Assembly (NCBI GenBank): GCA_016742175.1
Contig: JACVCH010000017.1
Location: forward strand, 28,048 to 92,047
Length of the DNA stretch: 64,000 nucleotides
Reading direction: 5' to 3'
DNA from: Rhizobiaceae bacterium
GTDB lineage: Bacteria; Pseudomonadota; Alphaproteobacteria; Rhizobiales; Rhizobiaceae
In this document: one piece after another, positions 28,981-38,324 of the stretch
Layout of the letters: the number at the start of each line of letters is the position of its first letter
Numbering within the stretch: position 1 is the first letter of the stretch
Notes under the pieces: model-generated
What the model saw: only the letters and a program-made list of their open reading frames with translations
What the model was told of the DNA's origin: nothing
Databases searched by the model: none
Made by a program: the position numbers and the translations under genes

Positions 28981-30324
28981 TCAGGGCTTCTGGGCGAGGT
29001 ACTTCTCGAGCCAGTGGATGTCGTAGTCGCCATTGGCGATGTCTGGATTGCCGACGAGATCGCGGAAGAGCGGCAGCGTGGTGTTGATGCCGTCGACGAC
29101 GAATTCGTCGAGCGCGCGGCGAAGGCGCATCATGCACTCGACGCGGTTGCGGCCGTGGACGATGAGCTTGCCGATCAGGCTGTCGTAGTAGGGCGGGATC
29201 TTGTAGCCCGAATAGACCGCCGAATCGACGCGAACGCCGAGCCCGCCGGGCGTGTGGAAGGTCGTCACCGTGCCGGGCGAGGGCACGAAGGTGCGCGCGT
29301 CCTCGGCATTGATGCGGCACTCGATGGCGTGGCCGTTGAAGCGGATGTCGTCCTGCGTGACCGACAGGCCGCTGCCCGAGGCGACGCGGATCTGCTCGTG
29401 GACGAGATCGATGCCGGTGATCGCTTCTGTCACCGGATGCTCGACCTGCAGGCGGGTGTTCATCTCGATGAAGTAGAACTCGCCGTTCTCGTACAGGAAC
29501 TCGATCGTGCCGGCGCCGGAATAGCCGAGATCGCCGATCGCCTTCGATACGGTCTCGCCGATCTTGGAGCGCTCGGCGGCGTTGAGGGCGGGCGAGGTCG
29601 CTTCTTCCCAGACCTTCTGGTGGCGGCGCTGGAGCGAACAGTCGCGCTCGCCGAGATGGACGGCGTTGCCGCGTCCGTCGCCGAGCACCTGCACCTCGAT
29701 GTGGCGCGGCTTTTCGAGGTACTTCTCGATGTAGACGGCGTCGTCGCCGAAGGCAGCGCCGGCTTCCGATCGTGCGGTCGCGAGCGCGACCGAGAGGTCG
29801 TCCTCGGTACGCGCGACCTTCATGCCGCGTCCGCCGCCGCCGGCCGATGCCTTGATGATGACGGGATAGCCGATGTCGGCGGCGATGCGCTTGGCTTCGC
29901 CTTCGTCGGTCACGCCGCCTTCGGAGCCCGGAACGACCGGAATGCCGAGGCGCTTGGCGGTGCGCTTGGCCTCGATCTTGTCGCCCATCACGCGGATATG
30001 GTCGCCCGAGGGGCCGATGAAGGTGATGTTGTGGGCGGCCAGGATGTCGGCGAACTTGGCGTTCTCCGACAGGAAGCCGTAGCCGGGGTGGATCGCGTCG
30101 GCACCGGTGATCTCGCAGGCCGCGACGATCTGGTGGATGTTTAGATAGCTGTCGCGCGAGGGCGGGGGGCCGATGCAAACGCTCTCGTCCGCAAGACGCA
30201 CATGCATGGCATTGGCGTCCGCCGTCGAATGGACGGCGACCGTCTGGATGCCGAGTTCCTTGGCCGCGCGCAGGATTCGCAGCGCGATTTCGCCGCGATT
30301 GGCGATGAGGATCTTCTGGAACAT
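28981..30324 (-). CDS. accC: Acetyl-CoA carboxylase, biotin carboxylase subunit
   Basis: ATP-dependent carboxylation of biotin on AccB, the first half-reaction of fatty-acid synthesis; 447 residues. The ATP-grasp fold begins [16 protein letters not shown]. Landmarks are the glycine-rich loop [32 protein letters not shown], and catalytic-site [14 protein letters not shown]. The gene follows accB by 11 bases. A long acidic tail is absent, as expected for a stand-alone subunit. Confidence 0.97.
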   Translation of the reverse strand: MFQKILIANRGEIALRILRAAKELGIQTVAVHSTADANAMHVRLADESVCIGPPPSRDSYLNIHQIVAACEITGADAIHPGYGFLSENAKFADILAAHNITFIGPSGDHIRVMGDKIEAKRTAKRLGIPVVPGSEGGVTDEGEAKRIAADIGYPVIIKASAGGGGRGMKVARTEDDLSVALATARSEAGAAFGDDAVYIEKYLEKPRHIEVQVLGDGRGNAVHLGERDCSLQRRHQKVWEEATSPALNAAERSKIGETVSKAIGDLGYSGAGTIEFLYENGEFYFIEMNTRLQVEHPVTEAITGIDLVHEQIRVASGSGLSVTQDDIRFNGHAIECRINAEDARTFVPSPGTVTTFHTPGGLGVRVDSAVYSGYKIPPYYDSLIGKLIVHGRNRVECMMRLRRALDEFVVDGINTTLPLFRDLVGNPDIANGDYDIHWLEKYLAQKP

Positions 30325-30335
30325 GTTTCCCCGCT

Positions 30336-30809
30336 CTATTCGATTACGACCAGCGGCTCTCCGAATTCGACCGGCTGCGCGTCCTCGCACAGGATCGCGG
30401 TCACCTTGCCGGAACGCGGCGCGGGAATCTGGTTCATCGTCTTCATCGCCTCGATGATCAGCAGCGTCTGGCCTTCCTTGACGGCCTGGCCGACCTCGAT
30501 GAAGGGACGTGCGCCGGGCGCGGGCGACAGATAGGCGGTGCCGACCATCGGCGAGGGAACGGCGTTCTTGGTGGGGTCCGCCGCGCCGGTGGCCGCGGGG
30601 CGCTCCTCGGTCGCCGCGGGTGCCGGATGGTTGACCGGTGCGGGCGCGTAGGCCGGGGCATAGGCCTGGACCGGAGCTGCGGCCTGGCGCGAGACGCGGA
30701 TGCGCAGATCGTCCTGCTCGACCTCGATCTCAGACAGGTTGGTGTCGTTCAGGATGCCCGCCAGTTCGCGGATCAGTTGCTGGTCTACGCCGGCTTTCTT
30801 GGTCGACAT
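30336..30809 (-). CDS. accB: Biotin carboxyl carrier protein AccB
   Basis: Carrier for carboxybiotin between AccC and the AccAD transferase; 157 residues. The N-terminal domain (1-45) is linked by an Ala/Pro-rich segment (about 48-85) to the biotinyl domain. The biotinylation motif [10 protein letters not shown] and the thumb [16 protein letters not shown] are intact. The ATG at 30809 starts [12 protein letters not shown], 31 bases after aroQ. Confidence 0.97.
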   Translation of the reverse strand: MSTKKAGVDQQLIRELAGILNDTNLSEIEVEQDDLRIRVSRQAAAPVQAYAPAYAPAPVNHPAPAATEERPAATGAADPTKNAVPSPMVGTAYLSPAPGARPFIEVGQAVKEGQTLLIIEAMKTMNQIPAPRSGKVTAILCEDAQPVEFGEPLVVIE

Positions 30810-30840
30810 TGATTTCGCCCTTTTTCTTGGTTTTCTCCGG

Positions 30841-31275
30841 TCAAAGCCGGGCGGCAAGTGCCTGTAGCGCCAGGGTGTAGCCGATCGGGCCGAAGCCGCA
30901 GATCATGCCGGTTGCGACCGGCGCCACCATGGTCTTGTGACGGAATTCCTCACGCGCATGGATGTTGGACAGGTGAACCTCGACGATGGGCATCGACAAC
31001 AGCCGCAGCGCGTCGTGCATGGCGATCGAGGTGTGGCCGTATCCGGCAGGATTGATGATCAGACCTGCGGCAAGGTCCGGCGCCTGCTGAATCCAGGTCA
31101 CCAGTTCGCCTTCGAGGTTGGACTGGCGGAAATCGAGCCCGTATCCCAGCCTTTCCGCCTCGGCCCGGCAATCGTTCTCGATGTCGGCCAGCGTCTTCGA
31201 CCCGTAGATGCCGGGCTCTCGCTTGCCGAGCATGTTGAGATTGGGGCCGTTGAGGATCAGGATGTTCTTGGGCAT
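30841..31275 (-). CDS. aroQ: Type II 3-dehydroquinate dehydratase
   Basis: Shikimate-pathway enzyme dehydrating 3-dehydroquinate; dodecameric, cytoplasmic, 144 residues. The flexible active-site lid [16 protein letters not shown] carries the essential Tyr and Arg, and [16 protein letters not shown] carries the Glu/His region. It is the first gene of aroQ-accB-accC-aat, a frequent order in Alphaproteobacteria. Confidence 0.96.
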   Translation of the reverse strand: MPKNILILNGPNLNMLGKREPGIYGSKTLADIENDCRAEAERLGYGLDFRQSNLEGELVTWIQQAPDLAAGLIINPAGYGHTSIAMHDALRLLSMPIVEVHLSNIHAREEFRHKTMVAPVATGMICGFGPIGYTLALQALAARL

Positions 31276-31317
31276 TCAGACGTTTCCACGCGGCGCGCTT
31301 TCCGCGCGACGCACCCT

Positions 31318-31346
31318 CTATAGTCGGCTTGTTCCGCAACGCAAAG
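31318..31346 (-). promoter_or_regulatory. Candidate promoter of aroQ-accBC-aat
   Basis: On the minus strand CTTTGC and CTATAG are separated by 17 bp, close to the alphaproteobacterial CTTGAC/CTATAT pattern. The predicted start is about 36 bp before the aroQ ATG. Confidence 0.4.
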
Positions 31347-31399
31347 GCTGCGGACACAATCGACACCTTCAACAGGCGACAAACATGTCGAAAACTTGA

Positions 31400-32188
31400 T
31401 TAGGAGGGATTTTCGGCCCGGACCTGTTCGATTTTCTGCGTCAGGACCTCTTGCCCCATGGCGCCGAAGACGACTTCGCTGCCCAACACATAGGACGGCG
31501 TGCCGGTGATCGAGAGCTGGTCGGCCAGCGCGTAGGTTTCCTGGAAGGCGGCGATGATCTCGGGGTTCTGCATCTCCTGGCGAAGCGCCGCCTCGTCGGC
31601 GCCGTGCGAGATTGCGGCGGCGATCGCCTCGTCCTCCGTCACGCGCGCCTCGCTGCCGAGAAGGTCGCGGTGGAAGGCGGCGTAGTTTTCGGGGAGAAGG
31701 TTGCGGAACGCCATCGAGACGACGTGGGCGCGCTGCGAATCCGGCCCGAGAATCGGGAACTCCTTGAGGACGAAGCGCAGGTCGGGATTGCCTTCGACGA
31801 GGGCTTCCATGTCCTGCAGCGCGCGCTTGCAGTAGCCGCAATTGTAGTCGAAGAACTCGACGATGGTGACGTCGCCCTCCGGATTGCCGATGACGCCGTC
31901 ATAGGCGGCGTTGAAGATCTGGCTTTCGGCCGAGCGGATGATCTCGGTCTGCGCGACGCGCTGCGTCTCGGCCTGGCGCGTTTCGAGCGCCTGCTGGACC
32001 TCGACCATGATCTCCGGATTGGTGACCAGATAGTCGCGCACGATCGCCTCGACCGCCGCGCGATCGGGCGTGGCAGATGCGGCTGCGACCGTTTCCGGGG
32101 CCTTCGACGAGCCGGCGACGTAGCCGGCCGCGCCCATGCCGAGCGCGACGACGGCGCCGAGCGCTGCAACTGGAATCAAAGCGTTCAT
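31400..32188 (-). CDS. DsbA-type thiol-disulfide oxidoreductase
   Basis: Periplasmic thioredoxin-fold protein of 262 residues with an uncleaved-type N-terminal hydrophobic segment (about 5-25). The active site is CGYC (Cys117, Cys120) in EFFDYNCGYCKRALQD; the cis-Pro loop is ITGTPSYVLG. It resembles the Com1/DsbA-like group in which a helical N-terminal region of about 80 residues precedes the fold. It follows the M48 protease gene by 21 bases, so the two are probably co-transcribed, a pairing common in the order. Confidence 0.9.
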   Translation of the reverse strand: MNALIPVAALGAVVALGMGAAGYVAGSSKAPETVAAASATPDRAAVEAIVRDYLVTNPEIMVEVQQALETRQAETQRVAQTEIIRSAESQIFNAAYDGVIGNPEGDVTIVEFFDYNCGYCKRALQDMEALVEGNPDLRFVLKEFPILGPDSQRAHVVSMAFRNLLPENYAAFHRDLLGSEARVTEDEAIAAAISHGADEAALRQEMQNPEIIAAFQETYALADQLSITGTPSYVLGSEVVFGAMGQEVLTQKIEQVRAENPS

Positions 32189-32209
32189 TTCAGTTCCTTC
32201 CCGGGCCGG

Positions 32210-33583
32210 TCAGTTCGCCGGCCGCTGATTGATGATGTCCTGCGCGCGCACATGGCTGGGCGAGCCCGGCGTCAGGCGCGATTGGGCGCGGGCGGCGAAC
32301 TGGCGCGCTTCGCGGAAATTGCCGCTGTAATAGTGACCTTCGGCCGTCGCAAGTTCCGCCTCCGCGATTTCCCCCATCTGGCCGTAGGCCTGGGCGAGAT
32401 AGCGGTAGGCGGTGACGTATTCCGGCGCACGGGCCAACCCTTGCGTCAAGGCGTCGACGGCGCGGCCTGCCGCATCCGGGCCGCCGGCGGCGAGCAGCGC
32501 CTGGCCGAGGCCGAACTGCATGAAGCCGGAGTTCGAGGTGTCGAGCCTTGCCGCACGCTCGAACGCGGTTACCGCGTCCTGCGGACGGTTGGCGCGGATC
32601 AGCACTTCTCCGCGCAGTTCGTGGAAGTAGGGATTGTTCGGCTCGGCCGCGATCAGGGCGTCGACCTTCTGCAGCGCGGCGGAAGGCGCGCCCGACAGGT
32701 AGGTGACGATTGCGTCGCCATAGCGGGCGGGCATGCTCTGCGTGTCGCGGAAGAGCCGCGAGGTTGCGGACTGGCCTTGCGTGTGCGCGGCGATCTTGGC
32801 GCGTATCATGTCGTGCCGGCGCTGGAGGGCCGGCGGGTCCTCGCGATCATAATACCGGCTCGCCTGAGCCAGTTCCTGCACGTTCTGGATGCGCTCGCGC
32901 GGCAGCGGGTGGCTGATCTGATAGGGATCGATCTGGCGGCCCATCAGCGCCAGCCCGCTCGCCATGCGCTCGAAGGTGGTGACCATGCCGCGCGCCGACT
33001 GGCCGGTCTTTTCCAGATAGGTGATGGCCGAGCGGTCGGCGGTGATCTCTTCCGTCCGCTGGTAGCTCAAGAGCCCGCGCCGCGCGACTTCGCCGCCGCC
33101 TATCGCAAGCCCGGCGCCGGCCTGTGCCAGTCCGCCGGTGCCGCTCGCCGCGCCGCCGACCGCCGCGCCGATTCCGATCAGGCCGGCGACGATGGCCATG
33201 GTCTGCGCGGCCTCGAGCTGCTGGCGCAGGCGCTGCTGGTGGCCGCCGGCGATGTGGCCCGCCTCGTGCGCGATGACGCCGATGATCTCGTTGGGCGTTT
33301 CGGCCTGGAGCAGGGCGCCGGTGTTGATGAACATGCGCCGGCCGGCGACGAAGGCGTTGAAGGCGGGGTCGTTGACCAGGATGATCTCGATGCCGGAACG
33401 CGACAGGCCGGCGGCCTCGAGGATCGGCTTCGCGTAGTCGCGCACCAGAGCCTCGATCTCGGCGTCGCGCACGACGGGGACGTTGCGCTGGGCGTGCGCG
33501 GTCGAGACGGGCGCGAGCGCGAGCTGCGCGGCGACGATGCCGGTCGCGATGACCTTCAAGGTGCGTCTGGCGGACCGGAGCAT
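32210..33583 (-). CDS. M48 family periplasmic metalloprotease with TPR repeats (BepA-like)
   Basis: Zinc protease and probable outer-membrane-protein quality factor, 457 residues. A signal peptide ends VSTAHA near residue 31. The catalytic HEAGH is at 106-110, with the third ligand in TEEITADRSAI, and a hydrophobic Gly/Ala-rich helix lies between them. TPR-type repeats follow in the C-terminal 170 residues (NPYFHELRGEVLIRANRPQD, EYVTAYRYLAQAYGQMG). The ATG at 33583 is preferred because AGGGA lies seven bases before; two upstream ATGs lack such a site. Confidence 0.9.
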   Translation of the reverse strand: MLRSARRTLKVIATGIVAAQLALAPVSTAHAQRNVPVVRDAEIEALVRDYAKPILEAAGLSRSGIEIILVNDPAFNAFVAGRRMFINTGALLQAETPNEIIGVIAHEAGHIAGGHQQRLRQQLEAAQTMAIVAGLIGIGAAVGGAASGTGGLAQAGAGLAIGGGEVARRGLLSYQRTEEITADRSAITYLEKTGQSARGMVTTFERMASGLALMGRQIDPYQISHPLPRERIQNVQELAQASRYYDREDPPALQRRHDMIRAKIAAHTQGQSATSRLFRDTQSMPARYGDAIVTYLSGAPSAALQKVDALIAAEPNNPYFHELRGEVLIRANRPQDAVTAFERAARLDTSNSGFMQFGLGQALLAAGGPDAAGRAVDALTQGLARAPEYVTAYRYLAQAYGQMGEIAEAELATAEGHYYSGNFREARQFAARAQSRLTPGSPSHVRAQDIINQRPAN

Positions 33584-33732
33584 GGCGATTCCCTGGAACA
33601 TGATCGTCCGGCTCATGACTAATCGAGCCGGGCGGCGATGGAAAGCGCCGACGAGAACGGCTCGTGGACTTGTGATCCCCATACCAATCGGGCATTTCTG
33701 CGGCCCCTTTGCCGCCTGCCGGAGTGTCAGCC

Positions 33733-34884
33733 TTGTCCCCGATCCTCGTTTCCCGCCGCTCCGAAGTCGAGCCCTTCCATGCCATGGACGTTCTGGCGCG
33801 CGCCAATGCGCTGCGCGCGGCCGGCCGCAGCGTGGTTTCGCTCGCCGTCGGCCAGCCCTCCGATCCCGCACCCCGGATCGTGCGCGAGGCGGCGTCGCAG
33901 GCGTTGGTCGAGGGCGCACTCGGCTACACGGATGCGCTCGGCCGGGCCGAGCTGCGCCGGGCGATCTCGGGCCACTACCGCGACCATTACGGGCTCGACG
34001 TGCCCGCGGATCGGGTCGTCGTGACGACCGGCTCGTCGGCTGGCTTCAACCTCGCGTTCCTCGCCATGTTCGATCCCGGCGACAAGGTCGCCATCACGGT
34101 GCCGGGCTATCCGGCCTATCGCAACATCATGAAGGCGCTCGGGATCGAGGTCGTCGAGATCGACCTCGAAGGCGCGGCATATCCGACGGCCGAAACGCTG
34201 GAGCGCGTCCATCGCACGGAAGGCTTGAAGGGCCTGCTGTTCGCCAGCCCGGCCAACCCGACCGGCGCGGTGATCCCGGCAGACGAGCTCAAGGCGCTCG
34301 TGGGAGCTGCGAAGGAGATGGGTATCCGCACCATCTCGGACGAAATTTACCACCGGCTTTGCTACACGGCCGACGACGTCACGGCGCTCGCCTTCGACGA
34401 GGACGTGACGGTGATCAACTCGTTCTCCAAATACTATTGCATGACCGGCTGGCGGATCGGCTGGATGGTCGCGCCGCAGCGGATCGTGCGCGCCATCGAG
34501 CGCATCCAGCAGAGCCTCTATATCTCGGCGCCCGACCTCTCGCAGATCGCGGCCGCGCGCGCTTTCGAGGCCTCGGGCGAACTGGAGGCGGTGCGCGAGC
34601 GCTACCTCGTCAACCGCGCCATGCTTGCCGACGCGCTGCCGAGGCTCGGCTTCGCCTTCGCCGCGCCGATGGATGGGGCGTTCTACGCCTATTGCGACGT
34701 GACGCGGCATTCCAACGACAGCATGGCGTTTGCGGCGAAGATGCTGGACGAGGCGGGCGTCGCGGCGACGCCGGGGCGTGACTTCGATCCGTTCGAGGGC
34801 AACCGCTATATGCGGTTCTCCTATGCCGGCAGCAATGACGACATCGCCGAGGCGATCCGCCGCCTGACCGGCTGGCTCGGATAA
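33733..34884 (+). CDS. Class I/II PLP-dependent aminotransferase
   Basis: Fold-type I aminotransferase of 383 residues, aspartate aminotransferase-like. PLP lysine is Lys233 in NSFSKYYCMTGWRIGW; other contacts are TTGSSAGFNLAF, FASPANPTGAVIP and the C-terminal Arg in MRFSYAGSND. The chosen start is a TTG at 33733 with GGAG eight bases before; a longer TTG reading from 33709 is possible. It is divergent from the M48 gene. Substrate is not certain (aspartate, aromatic or other amino acid). Confidence 0.88.
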   Translation: MSPILVSRRSEVEPFHAMDVLARANALRAAGRSVVSLAVGQPSDPAPRIVREAASQALVEGALGYTDALGRAELRRAISGHYRDHYGLDVPADRVVVTTGSSAGFNLAFLAMFDPGDKVAITVPGYPAYRNIMKALGIEVVEIDLEGAAYPTAETLERVHRTEGLKGLLFASPANPTGAVIPADELKALVGAAKEMGIRTISDEIYHRLCYTADDVTALAFDEDVTVINSFSKYYCMTGWRIGWMVAPQRIVRAIERIQQSLYISAPDLSQIAAARAFEASGELEAVRERYLVNRAMLADALPRLGFAFAAPMDGAFYAYCDVTRHSNDSMAFAAKMLDEAGVAATPGRDFDPFEGNRYMRFSYAGSNDDIAEAIRRLTGWLG

Positions 34885-34887
34885 GAA

Positions 34888-34911
34888 AAGGCCGGCGATT
34901 TCGCCGGCCTT
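34888..34911. terminator. Bidirectional terminator, aminotransferase / rne
   Basis: AAGGCCGGCGA-TT-TCGCCGGCCTT is a perfect inverted repeat between convergent stops. TTTTCTTAT follows on the minus strand and CTTGCTCTCTT on the plus strand. Confidence 0.82.
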
Positions 34912-34922
34912 CTTGCTCTCTT

Positions 34923-37733
34923 CTAGAAGAAGCCTTTTCGCTGCCACCAGCCCTGACGGCGCGGCTTGTCTTCGGTCGTCTCCACCTCGCCCTGCGGCGT
35001 CAGCGACTGGACGAGGGGGGCGACCGGAGCGGCCGGCTTGACCGGCGCAGGCTCGGGCGCTGCAACCGGCTCGGCAGCCTCGGCCGCGATTTCGGCCGTT
35101 GCGACCTCAGGCTCGGCGGCGGCTTCCTCGACGACCTTCTTGCGGCGCGGCGCGCGCTTCTTCGGCGCGGGCTTCTCGTCGGCGTCGAGCGCGGCGGCTG
35201 CCGTCTCGGTCGCGGCCGTTTCGGACACGGTCTCGTCGGTCGCGGCCTTGGCGCGGCTCTTGCGCGGGGTGCGGGCCTTTTTCGGCTTCGGCGCTTCCTC
35301 CGCCACCGGAGCCGCCTCGGTAGCGACGGCTTCCTCGGCGACGGGCTCGGCGGCTTCGACCGCGCTCATCGCCTCACTGTCGACGTCGTCCGACGCATCG
35401 GCTTCGGCCGGCGTCGCATCGGCAGCAATCTCGCCGTCCTCGCGGCGATTGCGGCGTCCGCCGCGCTTGCCGCGACGGCGCTTCTTGCGGCTGGCCTCGC
35501 TGTCCTCGTCGTTAGCCTGTTCGCCGGCCGTTGCCGTGGCGTCGGCGGCTTCCTCGTCGTCGAGGTCGGCCGCTGCCGTCTCGACATGACCCGTCTCTCC
35601 GCCCGGCTGGTTGCGGTCGCGTCCGCGGCGGCGCCGGCGGCGGCGCTTCTTGCGGTCGCGGTTGCCGTCGTCGGAGGTGGAATGGGCGGTTTCACGCTCG
35701 GCCTGCTGCGGCTTTGCGGCAACCTCGCCGTCCTCATCCTCTTCATCGTCCTCGATCAGCGCGGCAGCGGCGGCAGCGGCCGCTTCGTCCTTGGCCGCTT
35801 CCGCCTCGTCGTCGACCGTCGGTGCGGCCGCCAGCAGGGTGGGGGCCTTGTAGCCTTCGGGGCGCTCGATCTGCGCGCCGCGCGCGATGACGTAGTGCTG
35901 CGAGCCGACTTCCTCGTCCGCCTCGATCGTGATCGTCAGGTCGAAGCGGCGCTCGAGGTCGGCAAGCGTGGCGCGCTTGTGGTTGAGCACATAGAGCGCG
36001 GTCGAGGCCGGCGTGCGCACCGTGATGTGGCAGCGCGAATCCTTGAGGAGATATTCCTCGATCGCGCGGACGACGAGCAGCGCGACCGACGATTCGGAGC
36101 GCACATGGCCGGTGCCGCCGCAATGCGGGCAGGGCTGCATGGTGGAATCGAGCACCGAGGCGCGGATGCGCTGGCGCGACATTTCCAGAAGGCCGAAATG
36201 CGAGATGCGGCCGACCTGGATGCGGGCACGGTCGTTCTTGAGGCAATCCTTGAGCTTCTTCTCGACCGCCCGGTTGTTCCGGTTCTCCTCCATGTCGATG
36301 AAGTCGATCACGATCAGGCCGGCCAGATCGCGCAGGCGCAACTGCCGCGCGACTTCCTCGGCCGCTTCCAGATTGGTCTGGAGGGCGGTGTCCTCGATCG
36401 AGTGCTCGCGGGTCGAACGGCCCGAATTGACGTCGATCGCGACCAGCGCTTCGGTCTGGTTGATGATGACGTAGCCGCCGGACTTCAGCGTCACCTGCGG
36501 CTGGACCATCTTGTCGAGCTGCGCCTCGATGCCGTTGCGCGCGAAGATCGGCACGGAATCGCGGTAGGGCTGGACCATCTTGGCATGGCTGGGCATCAGC
36601 ATGCGCATGAAGTCCTTGGCCTCGCGGTAGCCGTCCTCGCCGGCGACCATGATCTGGTCGATGTCCTTGTTGTAGAGGTCGCGGATCGAGCGCTTGATCA
36701 GCGAGCCTTCCTCGTAGACGAGGGCGGGGGCCGTGGATTGCAGCGTCAGGCCGCGCACGTTCTCCCACATGCGCATCAGATACTCGTAGTCGCGCTTGAT
36801 CTCGGCCTTGGTGCGGCTCTCGCCGGCCGTGCGCAGGATCACGCCCATGCCGTCCGGCACGTTCAGATCCTCGACGACGGACTTCAGCCGCTTGCGGTCG
36901 GCCGCATTGGTGATCTTGCGGGAGATGCCGCCGCCGCGCGCGGTGTTCGGCATCAGCACCGAATAGCGGCCGGCGAGCGACAGATAGGTGGTCAGCGCCG
37001 CGCCCTTGTTGCCGCGCTCTTCCTTGACGACCTGGACGAGCAGGATCTGCCGGCGCTTGATGACTTCCTGGATCTTGTAGTGCTTGCGGACCGGGCGGCG
37101 GCGCGCTGCCGCTTCCTCGATCGCGTCTTCCGCGCCGACCGATTCGATCTGCTCGTCGTCGCCATTGCCGTCATCGCCGTGGCGGCTCTGGCGGCGATCG
37201 TCGTCGTCGCCTTCATGTGCCGGCGCGTCTTCGGCGACGACATCGGCAGCGACGCTCTCGGCCATCGATGGGCCGGCCTCGTCGTCGCCGGACGCCTCGT
37301 CCTGCGCGGCGTTGTCCTCGTCGCCGTCCTGCGTGTCGGCCGAGGTCTTCTGGCTGGCGCGGTCGCGGCTCTTGCCCGAACGGCGACGGCGGCGATTGCG
37401 GCCGTTGCCGTCCTCGTCCTCTTCGTCCTCATCCGAGTGCGCGGCAGCTTCCGCCTCCGCGCGCAGCAGCGCCTGCCGGTCGGCGACCGGGATCTGGTAG
37501 TAGTCGGGGTGGATTTCGGAGAAGGCGAGGAAGCCGTGGCGGTTGCCGCCATACTCCACGAACGCCGCCTGAAGCGAAGGCTCTACCCGCGTTACGCGCG
37601 CCAGATAGATATTGCCTTTGAGCTGCTTCTTGTCCTGGGATTCGAAATCGAACTCTTCAATGCGGTTGCCGCGAACGACGACGACCCGCGTCTCCTCCTG
37701 GTGGGAGGCATCGATAAGCATTTTGTTGGGCAT
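34923..37733 (-). CDS. rne: Ribonuclease E
   Basis: Endoribonuclease that starts mRNA decay and scaffolds the degradosome, 936 residues. The N-terminal RNase H-like/S1 part opens PNKMLIDASHQEETRVVVV. The S1 domain is interrupted by an acidic-basic insertion of over 150 residues (about 88-245), as known in Alphaproteobacteria. Catalytic aspartates lie in ALVAIDVNSGRST and GLIVIDFIDMEEN, and the Zn-link is CPHCGGTGH. A disordered Glu/Ala/Lys/Arg-rich tail of over 300 residues has RKKRRRGKRGGRRNRR and ends WWQRKGFF. The ATG at 37733 follows GGGGAG. Confidence 0.95.
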   Translation of the reverse strand: MPNKMLIDASHQEETRVVVVRGNRIEEFDFESQDKKQLKGNIYLARVTRVEPSLQAAFVEYGGNRHGFLAFSEIHPDYYQIPVADRQALLRAEAEAAAHSDEDEEDEDGNGRNRRRRRSGKSRDRASQKTSADTQDGDEDNAAQDEASGDDEAGPSMAESVAADVVAEDAPAHEGDDDDRRQSRHGDDGNGDDEQIESVGAEDAIEEAAARRRPVRKHYKIQEVIKRRQILLVQVVKEERGNKGAALTTYLSLAGRYSVLMPNTARGGGISRKITNAADRKRLKSVVEDLNVPDGMGVILRTAGESRTKAEIKRDYEYLMRMWENVRGLTLQSTAPALVYEEGSLIKRSIRDLYNKDIDQIMVAGEDGYREAKDFMRMLMPSHAKMVQPYRDSVPIFARNGIEAQLDKMVQPQVTLKSGGYVIINQTEALVAIDVNSGRSTREHSIEDTALQTNLEAAEEVARQLRLRDLAGLIVIDFIDMEENRNNRAVEKKLKDCLKNDRARIQVGRISHFGLLEMSRQRIRASVLDSTMQPCPHCGGTGHVRSESSVALLVVRAIEEYLLKDSRCHITVRTPASTALYVLNHKRATLADLERRFDLTITIEADEEVGSQHYVIARGAQIERPEGYKAPTLLAAAPTVDDEAEAAKDEAAAAAAAALIEDDEEDEDGEVAAKPQQAERETAHSTSDDGNRDRKKRRRRRRRGRDRNQPGGETGHVETAAADLDDEEAADATATAGEQANDEDSEASRKKRRRGKRGGRRNRREDGEIAADATPAEADASDDVDSEAMSAVEAAEPVAEEAVATEAAPVAEEAPKPKKARTPRKSRAKAATDETVSETAATETAAAALDADEKPAPKKRAPRRKKVVEEAAAEPEVATAEIAAEAAEPVAAPEPAPVKPAAPVAPLVQSLTPQGEVETTEDKPRRQGWWQRKGFF

Positions 37734-38324
37734 GTTGCAAAGTCTCCCCGGCACGCACCGCCCAAGGGGAGGTCGTGTTAGCGCCGCGCCGTGGAGGCGG
37801 GAATGGCATGCCGGATAAAAGGGGGAGCCGGGGCCGTTGGCGCGACGCAAGAGGCTGGCCGCCCGCTGCCGTTGAGGCGCGGTCAAATGCGGTCGAGAGC
37901 CTGATCGTGTCGGAAGCCATGCTACAGCCTGCGGATCCTTTCTGAACCAAGGCCCGGCGGTCGCCGGACCAGCTGCGATTTGCTCGATTGACGAGCCGGC
38001 ACGGGATCATCCCAGCCGCTTTCCAAACGGCACGGGGTTGAGCCGACATGCCGAAGAATTCTGTTCGGACAGATGCACCGCATCAGGTGAAGGAGGAACA
38101 CTCCGCCGCTTGCGTGTGAGCGCAACCTTATACGGACGTCACAAATGTCCTGACCTGCTTTTATGATTTGACGGCTTCCAAGGCAACCCTGATTTCCGAA
38201 ACTTGTTTTCGGGCCCGCTAATGCAGATCGGACGCGCTCGACAAGGATTGGTTAACCACGCCGGGCTACCACTCAAGACATCCCTGTCGCCAAGCGACCG
38301 CGTCGAAGCAGCACGGGCGAGACG
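37734..38324. promoter_or_regulatory. 591-bp divergent leader region of rne and the amidase gene
   Basis: No protein gene is evident here. It should hold both promoters and a long rne leader; autoregulated 5' UTRs are known for rne in Enterobacteria. Short inverted repeats are present: CCGGCG-GT-CGCCGG at 37954-37967 and CCGAAA-N5-TTTCGG at 38196-38212. No -10/-35 pair was assigned with confidence. Confidence 0.4.
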
